From Isotricha intestinalis (Eukaryota > Ciliophora > Litostomatea > Vestibuliferida > Isotrichidae), in contig JAJJLU010000349.1 in NCBI GenBank assembly GCA_023807065.1, forward strand, positions 1-64,000: 64,000 nucleotides of DNA, given 5' to 3'. Within the stretch, counting starts at the first letter, position 1, and every line of letters starts with the position of its first letter. This document shows positions 1 through 10,800 of the stretch, piece by piece. Below the pieces are notes generated by a model. The model was given only the letters and a program-made list of their open reading frames with translations. It made no database searches and was not told the DNA's origin. The translations under genes and the position numbers were made by a program.

Positions 1-20
1 CCCCAATCCCCAATCCCCAT
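1..20. repeat. telomere, C-rich strand (CCCCAAT)n
   Basis: Two complete CCCCAAT units are followed by a partial third (CCCCAT). The C-rich strand reads 5'->3' inward from the window start, as expected for the left end of a linear chromosome whose G strand would be ATTGGGG. C4A2-type repeats are typical of ciliates; the seven-base form with an added T is unlike the six-base Tetrahymena repeat. Only the innermost repeats are present, so the real tract is probably longer. Confidence 0.85.
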
Positions 21-444
21 TACATAAACAATATCTTAATGATTATTTTAATAATTATGTGAGTTAATAATAACAATATAATAATATATTTTTAATTTTT
101 TTAAGTTTTTGATACTTTGTTTAATGGATTTTATTTAATATTTATATAAAATTTCTTTATTTATAATATTGATTTTTTTTTGAAACATGAATGATTTTTT
201 CTTTTATATATTCATTTATTCATTTCATAATTCTTCATATTCATTATTATTTTCTTTAAGAAATATAATGATTATCTACTTAATATGTAACATTTGGGTA
301 AAATCATTATCAAATATTTTTTTATTTTTTAAAATATCAATCTCATATTTCTTTTTTGTAATCAAATTTAAATTAAAAAAAATATAGAAATAAAAATTTT
401 TAAATAAAAAAAATATAAATAATTTTTTTATTTTAGAATTATTT
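21..444. other. subtelomeric AT-rich spacer
   Basis: About 420 bases of T/A-rich sequence lie between the telomere and the 3' end of the first gene. I see no subtelomeric repeat family, RNA gene or convincing reading frame. A Phe/Ile-rich open frame at 187-387 looks like chance reading of poly-T sequence. Confidence 0.6.
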
Positions 445-1809
445 TTATTGATATTTATTATTTGAATGAGAATTATATATTTGATAATTATTATATTTCT
501 TTGAATTTAAATAATACTTTTTATACTTTATTCTTAAAGCAATATCTCTTTCTGGAATTTGGATATTATACATTTGTTTATAATCATTATTATTATTATT
601 ATAATTATAATCATTTTGATTTTTGTTATATGAATATTTTATTGGTACATTATTATTTGTTAAAAATGGTCTATTTCTATTGTAATTATTTGAAGATGCT
701 CTTTTATGCTTTTTATTGTCAAATCGATTTTCTAGAATTTCATCATTATTACTGTAATCAAAATATAATTCATTATAATAATTTGAATATTTATCTATGA
801 AATTCTTTTTATTATTTTTTTTATAATATTGTTTATGATTATATTTGATGTGGTTTTTATCTTTATTATCATTTGTAAATTCATGATAATCATTTTTTAA
901 ATGTTTATTTCTGTTTCTAAATTCATCTTCTCTTTTTTTAATATAATCATATAATTCAAAAATCTCTTTTTGAAAATTCATTTTTTTTTCTTCTTTTAGA
1001 TTAAAAGATTTAATATTATCATATATATTATCATAATTATTAGTTTTATATCCCTTATTAATAGTATTCTTATTTTTATTTAAATTTCTTAAATTATCAT
1101 TACTTATATTTGATGGTCTAATATTTTGATTATAATAATTATTATTATTGTATAAATTTCTTTCTTCATTTACTTGTTGTTCTATTGCTCTATCATTAAT
1201 ATTATAAGTAAGTTCTTGGTTATGATTATAATTAAGGGCAGAATTATTTCTATGAATTTGGTAATGATGAGAAATATTATTATTATTATTTTCATTGTTT
1301 AATCTTTTTATTTCCTCTTCTTTTATTTCTTTTTCATCTTTTGGTTCTTCAATTATATTATATTTAGATCTAATTATAATTTCCTCATTTTCATCATGCA
1401 AAATTAAATCAAAGCATCCTTCACTTATATGCTCATTAAAATCTTTTAAAACAATATATTTACCACAATGAGGGCATTTTTGAGTTTTTGAGCCACAAAT
1501 ATATTCATGTTCTTTTAAATCTTCATATCTCAATTTTAATTCACAAAATTGACATTCAACTAATTTAGAACTACAATGTTTTTTATGTTCTTCAATTAAT
1601 TCTGGTTTATATTTTTTATTACAATATTTACATTGTTTTTTAGAATGCTTCTCAATTATATGTTTTTGTTCATCACTTATTGTAATTATTTCATTACATA
1701 TTTCACATCTTTTTACATTCAATGAACATAGTCTTATATGAAGAATATATTTTGATTCAGGTATTTTCTCTAAACTATATTTATTAATGTTTATTATACC
1801 AATTTCCAC
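445..1809 (-). CDS. TRAF-type zinc-finger protein with Asn-rich tail (TRAFD1/XAF1-like)
   Basis: A 454-residue protein whose N-terminal 132 residues form a row of four zinc-finger units. The units are C35-x2-C38..H50/H55, C60-x2-C63..H75..C79, C86-x2-C89..H101..C105 and C112-x2-C115..H127..C132, led by an H24..C28 pair. This spacing is that of TRAF-type fingers in TRAFD1, XAF1 and their protist homologues, which are mostly protein-binding modules; no RING precedes them. From about residue 150 the protein is low-complexity Asn/Lys/Tyr-rich with probable disorder and no recognisable domain. It is the first gene from the telomere, transcribed toward it, 109 bp downstream of the coiled-coil gene on the same strand. 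No catalytic role can be assigned. Confidence 0.8.
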   Translation of the reverse strand: MEIGIININKYSLEKIPESKYILHIRLCSLNVKRCEICNEIITISDEQKHIIEKHSKKQCKYCNKKYKPELIEEHKKHCSSKLVECQFCELKLRYEDLKEHEYICGSKTQKCPHCGKYIVLKDFNEHISEGCFDLILHDENEEIIIRSKYNIIEEPKDEKEIKEEEIKRLNNENNNNNISHHYQIHRNNSALNYNHNQELTYNINDRAIEQQVNEERNLYNNNNYYNQNIRPSNISNDNLRNLNKNKNTINKGYKTNNYDNIYDNIKSFNLKEEKKMNFQKEIFELYDYIKKREDEFRNRNKHLKNDYHEFTNDNKDKNHIKYNHKQYYKKNNKKNFIDKYSNYYNELYFDYSNNDEILENRFDNKKHKRASSNNYNRNRPFLTNNNVPIKYSYNKNQNDYNYNNNNNDYKQMYNIQIPERDIALRIKYKKYYLNSKKYNNYQIYNSHSNNKYQ

Positions 1810-1918
1810 AAATTTTTTCTTTTTCCATTTTTAAATTTAAAATTAAAATTTAAATTAATATTAAATATTAATATTTAAAAAAATTATTTTATAAAATTAT
1901 AATGAATAGAAAATATTA

Positions 1919-4279
1919 TTAATTATTTTTAGATAAATTTTCCATTTCATAAAACCAATTTTCATAATTCATAAACCATTGATATCTTAATCCTTTCCAA
2001 ATTATATCAACATTTGTAAATTTTTTTTTGAATTCAGAAATTGAATTTTCCAATAAAATCGTAATTTCATTAAATTTTTTATGATCATTAACTTTTATAT
2101 CATTTCTATTTGCTTGAATTTGTAATTTTAATTTTAAATTTTCTCTTTTTTGAATGTCAGAAAATATTTTTTCTGAAATTTTATAATAATTAATTAAATA
2201 TTCAGTTTCTCTATCAAGAAAATTATATAAATTAGAAGGATGTAAATTAATTATTTGTTTCATTATTTCATATCTTGTAAAATAAGAAGTTTGTAATTTA
2301 TTCCATAATTCTATCATGTAATCAGTTAAATAATGATCTTTTCCTTTTGTATTTTCAAAAATTTTTTCAATTTTAGATTGAAAAGATTTTAATTCATTAT
2401 TATATAAAAGTTTATATTTTTCTTCTCTTTCAATATGTTCAATTAAATATTTACCAAATCCAGAAATTGAAATTGGAACATGTTTATCAATTTGAATTGA
2501 ATAAAATATTTTTTTTGAATCATCCTCATTTTTTTTTACAATTGGTTTATTTTTTATATTTATAGAATTGTCTTTTGTAATAATAGGTGAAATTTCTTTA
2601 GAAACATTAATTGTTTGTGTATAATTATCTATTTCTTTTATATTATTATTTAATAAATTTGCATTTGAATGAATTGGAGATATTGAATCTTGTTCAAATT
2701 TTTGAGATTGAATCATTTTATTAATCTTATTATCATTACTTAATACTTTTCTATTTGAAAAACTTTTGAAACTTCTTCCCGAATTTAATTTTATTTGATT
2801 ATTTATTTCTTTTAAATTAACTGAATTATTTGATGGATTTCTTAATAATTTATTTTTTTTATAATTATTATCTATTTTTTCAAAAGAATTTATTAAAATA
2901 TCATCTAATTGTTTATTTAATTGATTTAAATTTATTAAATTAGTTGAATAAGAATTATTGTTTAAAAGATGGATAAAACTTTGACCTTTAGAACTTGAAT
3001 TTTTTTCAATTTTATTTTTTAATATTTGATTATTTAACGGAATAATTTTTTCATCTTCTAAATCTTTACTATTAATTTTTTTATCTAAATTTTCTACATT
3101 TTTATTATTTATATCATTAAAAGTTTTAATATTTTTTTTTAAAGCATTAATCTTATTTATTTTTAATTTTTCTTTACATTTAACTCTATAAATTTGAGAT
3201 TTTATTTCATTTATTTCCTTCTCTATTTTTTTCTTTTCTTTTTCATATTTATTATTTAATTCAGTATCAATTTTTTTTCTAAAAGACGCTAATTTTTGGT
3301 TAAATTTTATTTTATTTTCTCTTTCTTTGAATTGCATTTCTTTTAATAATTCTTTTTCTAATTCATTTTCACATTGTTCTCTCATTTTATTTCCAAGTTC
3401 TTTTTCCTTATCCATTAATATAATTTTTTGCTTTTTTTTAAAATCAGAAATTTCTTCATTATAATATATATTTAATTTATCTTTTATTTCATTTTCAATT
3501 TCTTTTTTAATTTTATTATAAATCTTCTTATATTCTTTTTTATATATTTCATTATGTAATTTTGGTCTTAAATCATTTGAAATTTTTTCTTTAATTTTAT
3601 TTTCTTTTTCATTTCTTCTTTTTTGTCTTAATTCAGAAGATTCATTAAATTCTTTAATTGATTCTTCTGAATCTTTATTAGAAGAAAAATTTAAATCTGA
3701 ATAATTATTATCATCAATTTCAAAATTTTGAATTTCATCATTTATATTTTTACCAATTTTTTTAGCTAATTCATTTTGTAAAAGTTTAAACTTTTCTTCA
3801 TTTCTTTGATTAATTTTACTATTTCTTTTACTGTCTATAAAATTTGGAGTTAAGTTAATTGTATTAAATTTAGAATTTGTAATACTTGAATTTACTTTTC
3901 CATCTTGAAGATATAAATTTTCCATTTTAATATAATTTTCAATTAATGAATCATTTGAAGATTTTATAGGAGAATCATTTATTACCAAATTATGTATATT
4001 TCCTTTTTCTTTTTCCTTCTCTTTGTCTAAATCAATTTTTAATGGCAAATTTTCGATATCACTTAATTTATTTTTTATTTTTAATGGAGATTCTTCAATT
4101 TCTTTTTTTTTAATTTCATAATTTTTTTCATTTGTTTCTGTTTTATTATTATTATTTAAATTTTTTATATTATCTTCTTTATCAGAAAGATATTTATTAT
4201 TTATATAAACATCTGAATCAGAATTTATATCCATTTCTTCATTTTCATTTTTAGAATTCATTATATTTTCTTCATTCAT
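1919..4279 (-). CDS. long coiled-coil protein, function unknown
   Basis: A 786-residue protein. Residues 1-200 are acidic, Asn/Ser-rich and probably disordered. Residues about 210-390 are an almost continuous Glu/Lys heptad-like helix, a strong coiled-coil candidate. A second disordered stretch follows. The last 180 residues have normal complexity with conserved-looking aromatics (two LW motifs near the TDYMIELW segment, WKGLRYQW, NWFYEM) and are probably a folded helical domain. The overall shape resembles centrosomal, basal-body or cytoskeletal scaffold proteins, but I do not recognise a family. It has no signal peptide or membrane segment. The start is the first ATG after an AT-only leader. 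Confidence 0.75.
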   Translation of the reverse strand: MNEENIMNSKNENEEMDINSDSDVYINNKYLSDKEDNIKNLNNNNKTETNEKNYEIKKKEIEESPLKIKNKLSDIENLPLKIDLDKEKEKEKGNIHNLVINDSPIKSSNDSLIENYIKMENLYLQDGKVNSSITNSKFNTINLTPNFIDSKRNSKINQRNEEKFKLLQNELAKKIGKNINDEIQNFEIDDNNYSDLNFSSNKDSEESIKEFNESSELRQKRRNEKENKIKEKISNDLRPKLHNEIYKKEYKKIYNKIKKEIENEIKDKLNIYYNEEISDFKKKQKIILMDKEKELGNKMREQCENELEKELLKEMQFKERENKIKFNQKLASFRKKIDTELNNKYEKEKKKIEKEINEIKSQIYRVKCKEKLKINKINALKKNIKTFNDINNKNVENLDKKINSKDLEDEKIIPLNNQILKNKIEKNSSSKGQSFIHLLNNNSYSTNLINLNQLNKQLDDILINSFEKIDNNYKKNKLLRNPSNNSVNLKEINNQIKLNSGRSFKSFSNRKVLSNDNKINKMIQSQKFEQDSISPIHSNANLLNNNIKEIDNYTQTINVSKEISPIITKDNSINIKNKPIVKKNEDDSKKIFYSIQIDKHVPISISGFGKYLIEHIEREEKYKLLYNNELKSFQSKIEKIFENTKGKDHYLTDYMIELWNKLQTSYFTRYEIMKQIINLHPSNLYNFLDRETEYLINYYKISEKIFSDIQKRENLKLKLQIQANRNDIKVNDHKKFNEITILLENSISEFKKKFTNVDIIWKGLRYQWFMNYENWFYEMENLSKNN

Positions 4280-5778
4280 TATTTTTACTTTTTATTAATT
4301 AAATTATATTTAATGAAAATATTCTTCATTCCCTGAAATCAAAATTGAAAACTTCAACAACAATAACAAATCTTCTTGAATGAATTTAAAAATGATCAAA
4401 TGAATTATTGTTTAAAATATAAATAAATTTATATAGTCAAATCATATATAAAATAATAATATATATTAAAAAAAGTAATAAGTTAAAACATTAATGAAAG
4501 GAAAAATAAATTAATTATTTTATAATTAGAAAAAATTTTTGTAATTATAATATGAATCAAATATATTAACTCATAATTCAAATAAAAAATGAGGTTATAA
4601 AATTTAAATAACATTAAATACAATTATTTAAAGTAATTCTTGATAAATAAAATATGGAAAGTTAAATAGAAAAATCTACTTTATTTAACGATTTTAGTTT
4701 AAAATTATTAATAATAAAATTGAAAAACAAACATTCCTTTTTTAATTTGATCTTTATAATTTCTTCAAATATTGAATTGACTCAATTATGGAAAATTTAC
4801 TTCAATTATTTGAAAATATAAATGTTAAACAATTTATTTAGTAAAAAGAAATTAAGTAATAAATATTCATAAATAATATAAAGTTTATTCAATCACTATT
4901 ATAGAAAAAGATTGGGTATATCATTTTTTCATTACTTTATTAAATAAAAAAAATATCATTTTAAAAGGTGAAAGTGTGGAATATCTTATATAAAGAATGA
5001 AAAAAAAATTGTAAATATCAAAATTCAAGAAATAATTAAAAAAAATTTTTTTTTTCAGGTATGTTTTTCGAGAAATTCGGATTATTCTTGAAAAATAAAA
5101 TAATGTTAAAGTTATGAAAAAGAGAAATTCGAATTATTCGTGAAAATAATATATTTATATATACCGTAATTCACGAAATAATTCGAAAACATTTTTTTTT
5201 TCATGTATTTTTTTCTAGAAATTCGGATTATTCGGGAAAATTAGAAAATCAAAATGGATCTAAATTTCGAAAATTCGAATCATTCTTGATCGAATTATTC
5301 CTTTTTTAAATACAGTTAATCATTTATAAAATTATAAGAAAGAAGGAAATGACTAAAAATAACTAGTAGAAATATATTAATAATAAAGATAATAATGATA
5401 AAAATTAAAATATTGATAATTATTTTTAACGAAAAAGAAACACAAGATATTCTAATTTAAAGTTTTGAAATTAAAAAAATTAAATGAAAATAAAATTGAT
5501 ATATTACAATATTATATAAAATATAAAAGAACATTAAAAATAAATAAACTTTGGATTTTTTAATTAAACTCTTTTATTAATTTATAATTTACGTTATAAT
5601 TTATATATTACTATATTATTTATAAAATTTTTTCTGAAAAGAATATTATAATACCTCATATCCGATTCTTATTTATAAGCGATTTAAACATATATTATCT
5701 TTACTTTAAATTTTATACTTTCTTTCTGAAGGTTAGAAAGAAAAAATGATTTAATTTAAAAAAATCAATAATCACACA
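4280..5778. other. 1.5 kb gene-free region
   Basis: The largest gene-free interval in the window. It lies between the 5' end of the coiled-coil gene and the 3' end of the FHA gene. It shows no sustained reading frame in any phase. The only structure I see is the palindromic repeat cluster near 5022-5301, listed separately. Confidence 0.7.
5022..5301. repeat. cluster of palindromic GAAATTCGRATTATTC repeats
   Basis: The core GAAATTCGGATTATTC or a close variant occurs at 5072-5087, 5124-5139 and 5218-5233. A reverse-complement form lies at 5170-5187 and degenerate copies at 5269-5301. Two longer units of about 73 bp (5022-5094 and 5168-5240) share the layout: inverted core, T-tract, direct core. 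Each unit is therefore itself an imperfect inverted repeat around a poly-T centre. CG dinucleotides, scarce elsewhere in this AT-rich DNA, are concentrated here. Possible natures are a relic of a small inverted-repeat element, a protein-binding array or an origin-like element; nothing in the sequence decides between them. Confidence 0.65.
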
Positions 5779-6864
5779 TTAATTAATATTTTGTTTTCTT
5801 ACTGTAAAAATAATTTTTGAATTTAATATTTCAATAGTTAATTGATCAACAATAGGAAAAGAATGAGTACCAAAAACCCAAGTTCCATTAGTAGAACTTT
5901 TAGTTTTAGAACCATCAAAAATAATCCAAACTTTTTTATTATCATCATAAGAAAAAGTAGTTTGACATCTACTAAAAGATTTTTCTTTAGGAAAAGAAAG
6001 ATTACAATTTTTATCTCTTCCAATTGTTATTTCTTTTATATTATTAGGATCAAAAATTTGTTTTGAATTATTTTGAGATAAATTACATATTTCAATTTTA
6101 TTATTTTCAAGTGGAGTAACTTCAAAAATAGTATTTCCAGCAGAAATAATTTCTTTTTGTTTTAAAGGTAAAGAAAAAAAATTATCTAATTTAACATATA
6201 ATAATCTATTATCACTTTCTTTTCCAGAATAAGCTCTAAGACAATAACTTTTAGTTTCCCTTAAAAAATAAATTGCAAATATATATGGATAATCAATATT
6301 ATTTTCATAATTTAATTCAAAATCAGGAATAAAATTTTCTTTATTATTTGATTTACCAAATATAACAACTCCATCTTTTGTATTTCTTCCTCCCATCATT
6401 CCAGAAGCTGTTATTATTATTTCTTTTCCCTTTAAAATGTTACCATCTAATTCTTTTATTATTATTTTTGGAGATGATTCAATTTCATTTTGAGATATTT
6501 CTCTATTTGAATTTATATATTCTAAAACTTCATCTTTTGTTTCTTCCATATTACTATTTTCTATATTTATACTATTTGAATTTCTCTTTGAATCTGTTTT
6601 TTTTTTTAATGCATTTTTTAACTTTGTTATACTTTCATTTTTCTGCTCTTCTGCTGTTACATTATTTAAATTTTGGATTGATTCATTTTCTTCTAAAGTT
6701 AATTAATTTTTTTTATTTACTCATATTTTGATTATTTTGATTATCAGGGATTTTAGCAATTTTATCGTTTAATTCAATTTCTTCTTTTTTTCTAGGAAAA
6801 CAACATTTCTATTTTTAGTAATGGATTTATATAAAAATAAAAAATTTACAAAACAAATTTTCAT
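5779..6864 (-). CDS. FHA-domain protein (three exons)
   Basis: Spliced model on the minus strand: exon 1 6850-6864, intron 6809-6849 (41 nt), exon 2 6721-6808, intron 6693-6720 (28 nt), exon 3 5779-6692. Both introns are GT..AG and splicing gives one 338-residue frame. The last 85 residues are an FHA domain, a phosphothreonine-peptide reader: an IGRD strand with Arg260, then an SFSR segment, then a TNGT loop. The His that normally follows the Ser-Arg pair is replaced (SRCQ). A region around residues 130-235 resembles a second, degenerate FHA fold. The tiny first exon gives a Cys-rich N-terminus (KICFKCCFP), plausible for palmitoylation and membrane tethering. An internal ATG at 6549 would give only 256 residues and would leave the open, in-frame upstream exons unexplained. 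Its partner is unknown. Confidence 0.8.
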
Positions 6865-6979
6865 CTTTAATTATTTATTAATATAATATATTAATGATTA
6901 ATATAATTAAATTAAATAAAAAAAGTGAAAATGAAAAAAAATAAATAATTAACAAAAAATTAATTTTTAAGTAACTAAA

Positions 6980-7447
6980 ATGGCAGATGGTGATGAACCA
7001 GAAATAAAAAAATATAAAAATTCTCCTGCTCAAGATTTAGAATCTTGGAAGCAAATTCAGAAAAAAATAGATGAATCATTTAAAAAAACATCAGAAAAAG
7101 AATTTGAATTATATGCTCAAGCTTTAAAAGATAAAAATACATATTGGACAAATACAAAATATCCAGAAGTAAATTCTAAAGATTTAGCAGATGATAAAAT
7201 GAGAACTTTAGCAAAATATTCTGGAGCTATTCAAGATGATAATAATGATGATTATTATTGTATTTATTGTACTAGTAAAACAACTCCTTGCCCTCATAGA
7301 AGAGAAAGAGAAGTTATTAAAGAAAAATTTGAATATCCTATTAAATCTAGTTCTGTTTATGGATGGTTTAAACCTTATGATAATTTAGGAGAAAATCATA
7401 ATAAAAATTCTGTTACTAAAAGCTTTTATGATCATTCTCATCTTTAA
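6980..7447 (+). CDS. small acidic Cys-containing protein, unknown
   Basis: A 155-residue protein with normal, non-repetitive composition, unusual for this window and a sign of a constrained sequence. The middle carries a YCIYC plus PCPHRR cluster (three Cys and one His), a possible metal site. The C-terminal part has an SSVYGWF segment and ends in SHL. The N-terminal half is helical and charged with several Trp/Tyr. It has no signal peptide or membrane span. Size and aromatic-rich C-terminus are reminiscent of small ciliary microtubule-associated proteins, but I cannot match a family. It is divergent from the FHA gene, with 115 bp between the starts, so the two probably share a promoter region. 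Confidence 0.75.
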   Translation: MADGDEPEIKKYKNSPAQDLESWKQIQKKIDESFKKTSEKEFELYAQALKDKNTYWTNTKYPEVNSKDLADDKMRTLAKYSGAIQDDNNDDYYCIYCTSKTTPCPHRREREVIKEKFEYPIKSSSVYGWFKPYDNLGENHNKNSVTKSFYDHSHL

Positions 7448-7874
7448 ATAAATTATATTTTTTTATATATAAAAAATTTAATATTTATTTAATATAAATC
7501 TTTTTTTAATGAAAATGATAAGAATGTAATATTTATTTTTTATTAATCCTTTTCAAAAACAAATGTGTATAAAAATATAATAAAGAACTCATAAAATGAT
7601 TATAACAAATTTATTTTATCATTATTCTTTTAATTTCTGAATATTATGAAATTCAAATTTTTGGAATCTTCAAAATAAAATATTCCCATTTTTATTAATT
7701 ATATAAAGCTATTTTTAAAAATACTTATATATTTAATAATTAATTTTATTGTGCTCATTTTTTTATTTATAATTTATTAAAATGTATTTATAATAAAACT
7801 ACCGTTTTATTAATTTGATGAATACAAAATAATTATAAAAAATCAAAAATAAAATATATTTTTCATTTAATCTA
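7448..7874. other. intergenic spacer
   Basis: AT-rich sequence between two plus-strand genes. I see no reading frame, repeat or RNA-like GC island. It should contain the 3' UTR of the small acidic gene and the promoter of the ABC transporter. Confidence 0.6.
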
Positions 7875-10800
7875 ATGTCAGAAACCAATTCTGGGGAAAA
7901 AAAAAATGAAAATAAAGAAAAGACACCAAGAGAAAATAATCCTCTAAAATCAGAAATAGAAGAAGGAGAAAAAAAAGAAGAAATTAAAAAAGAAAAGTCT
8001 GATAAGAAGAATTCACTTCTCTTTGATCAAAAAGATATATCTCCAATGAAATTATATTGTCATTTGAGTGAAAAATTAGAAATAATATTTATGATTATTG
8101 GTGTAATAGGAAGTATTGGTGCTGGTTCATCTGGACCAATAATATCCCTTCTTAATGGAAGTACAATTAATAATTTTAGAGATTCAACAATAGAAATTAA
8201 TACTGCTAATAAGGAAGATATAATGCAAATGTTTAAAGATGAAATAGATAAAAAAGTAAGAATATATTTTTATATGGGAATTTTAATGTTTTTTTTGAAT
8301 TTTTTAATGACATTCATGTGGGCACTTTCTGCATTAAGGCAAATGCATCATTTAAAAGAAAAATATTTTGCTACAATATTAAAGCAAGAACAAGGATGGT
8401 TTGATGAAAATAATGCTTATGAATTTTCAACAAAAGTTCAAGCACAACTTGAACAAATTGAATTAGGAGTAGGAGATAAATTTGGTGTTATTGTTCAATT
8501 AACTGCTCAATTGATTGCAGGATTAATTATTTCTTTTATTACTTCTTGGAAATTAACTTTAGTTATGTTATGTGTTACTCCTATCACTATTTTTTCTTTT
8601 GTATATATGATGAAAACTTTAAAAACTAGTATTATTTTAGCAAGAAAAACTTATGAGAAAGCAGGTGGTGTTGCTGAGGAAATTTTATATAATATTAAAA
8701 CTGTTTCTAGTTTTGTTAATTTTGATTTTGAAATTAATAGATTTGGTTCTTTAATTGATGAAGTTCATATATATAATGTTGATAAAGCTTATAAACTTGG
8801 AAGATCAGTTGGAATTGCAATTGCATTTAGTCATAGTAGTTTTGCAATTGCAATTTTATATGGAAAAAAATTAATTATTGATAAGGAAAAAAGTAGTAGA
8901 ACTGGAGATCCTTTCACTGTTGGTGATATACTTATTGCTGTTTATTCTACTCTTATAGCTATTATGTCTATTAGTAATATTTCTCCTAATGTTAAAATCA
9001 TTCAAGAAAGTGCTTTGGCTTCAAGTGATTATTTCACTCTTTATGAAAGAAAACCTAAAATTAATTTAAGTGAATCTACTTTGAAACCTCCTAAAGAATC
9101 TATTAAGGGAAAAGTCGAATTTCAAAATATTTCTTTCATTTATCCTTCTGATAAAAATAAAAGAAAAATTCTGGATGGATTGAATTTGACTTTTGAACCT
9201 GGGAAAAAAGTTGCTTTAGTTGGAGAATCTGGTTGTGGGAAGAGTACTACTGTTAATTTAATTGAAAGATTATATGAACCAACTGAAGGAACTATTTTAA
9301 TTGATGGAATTGAAATTCAAAAATATGATCTAGAATATTTAAGATCTTTTATTGGTTATGTTCAACAAGAACCTGTTTTATTTAATCAAACAATAATGGA
9401 TAACATTATATTTGGAAGGAAAGATTTAGTTAAAGAATTAGGAGATCCAGAAACTTTAGTTAAAAACGCATGTAAAGATTCAAATGCCACAGAATTTATA
9501 GAAAAAAGTCCAGAAAAATATAATTATATTGTTGGTATTAAAGGTAGCAAATTATCAGGTGGTCAAAAACAAAGAATTGCAATTGCAAGAGCAATTTTAT
9601 GTCAACCTAAAATTTTAATATTAGATGAAGCTACAAGTGCACTTGATAATAAATCAGAAAAAGAAGTACAAGCAGCTTTAGATGAAATATCAAAAAAAAA
9701 TATAACAACAATAATAATTGCACATAGATTAAGTACAATTAAAAATGCAGATGTAATTTATGCATTGAAAAATGGTCAAGTATGTGAAATGGGAACTCAT
9801 GAAGAACTTCTTGAAAAAAATGGTTATTATGCAGGTTTAGTTAAATCCCAATTAACTGAAGATGATAATAAAAAGAAATTTTTCGAGAAAAAATTATCTC
9901 ATAAATTGTCATCTCGTTTATCTAAAAAACTTAGTTTAGATTATTCAGATGATATAAAAACTCAACTTTCAGATAATTCAAATGAAGATGACGCACCAAT
10001 AGAATATGGTAGATTATTCAGACTTTTAAAAAATAATAAATGTGACACATTCATAGGAATAACAGCTTCATTATGTGGAGGAGTGATAGCAGTTTTTTCA
10101 GGTTGGGTTTTAGCAAAAGCAATAAATGGAATTTCAGGAACAGATAATTCAGTAATAAAGAAAGAAGGAAATAAATGGGGAGGAATATTTTTTTGTGTTG
10201 CAATGTCATTTGGATTTATAATATTTTGGAAATTATTAAAATTAGATACAATAGGAAGTATAATATCATCAAATATGAGAAAAGAAATAGTGAAAAAATA
10301 TTTAGAATTACATGTTGGATTTTATGATTTGGATGAAAATTCTCCAGGAGCACTTTTAACAAGATTATCAATTGATACAACTCAATTAAATGCAGTAGTA
10401 TTAACAATTGTTGGAGATGTTGTTACTACAACAGGTACTTTAATTTTTGCTATAGGATTATCATGTCATTATGATTATAGATTAACTCTTATTTCTCTCT
10501 GTTTTCAACCTTTTATTGTTGCTGCTCAAATTCTTGTTAATCGAGCTAGAAGAGGAGGAAGAGATGGAGAAAAAAAAATGGATATTGAAGCAGGTGCTGT
10601 TTTAAGTGAATGTGTTATTAATACTAAAACTATTTATTCTTTTAATTTTCAAGGACCTGCTGTTGAAATGTATTTAAATATTTTAAAAGCTGAAAAAAAA
10701 AATTTTTTAAGGGATTCTCTTTTTCAAGGAATATTACTTGGTATAGGAATTTTTTGTTCTTTTGCATGTAATGCTACAGTCTTTAACTATGCTGGATATT

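Noticed and set aside
187..387. 66-codon open frame near the telomere
   Set aside because: Almost only Phe, Ile, Tyr, Leu and Ser, as expected from poly-T sequence; no domain and no coding-like composition.
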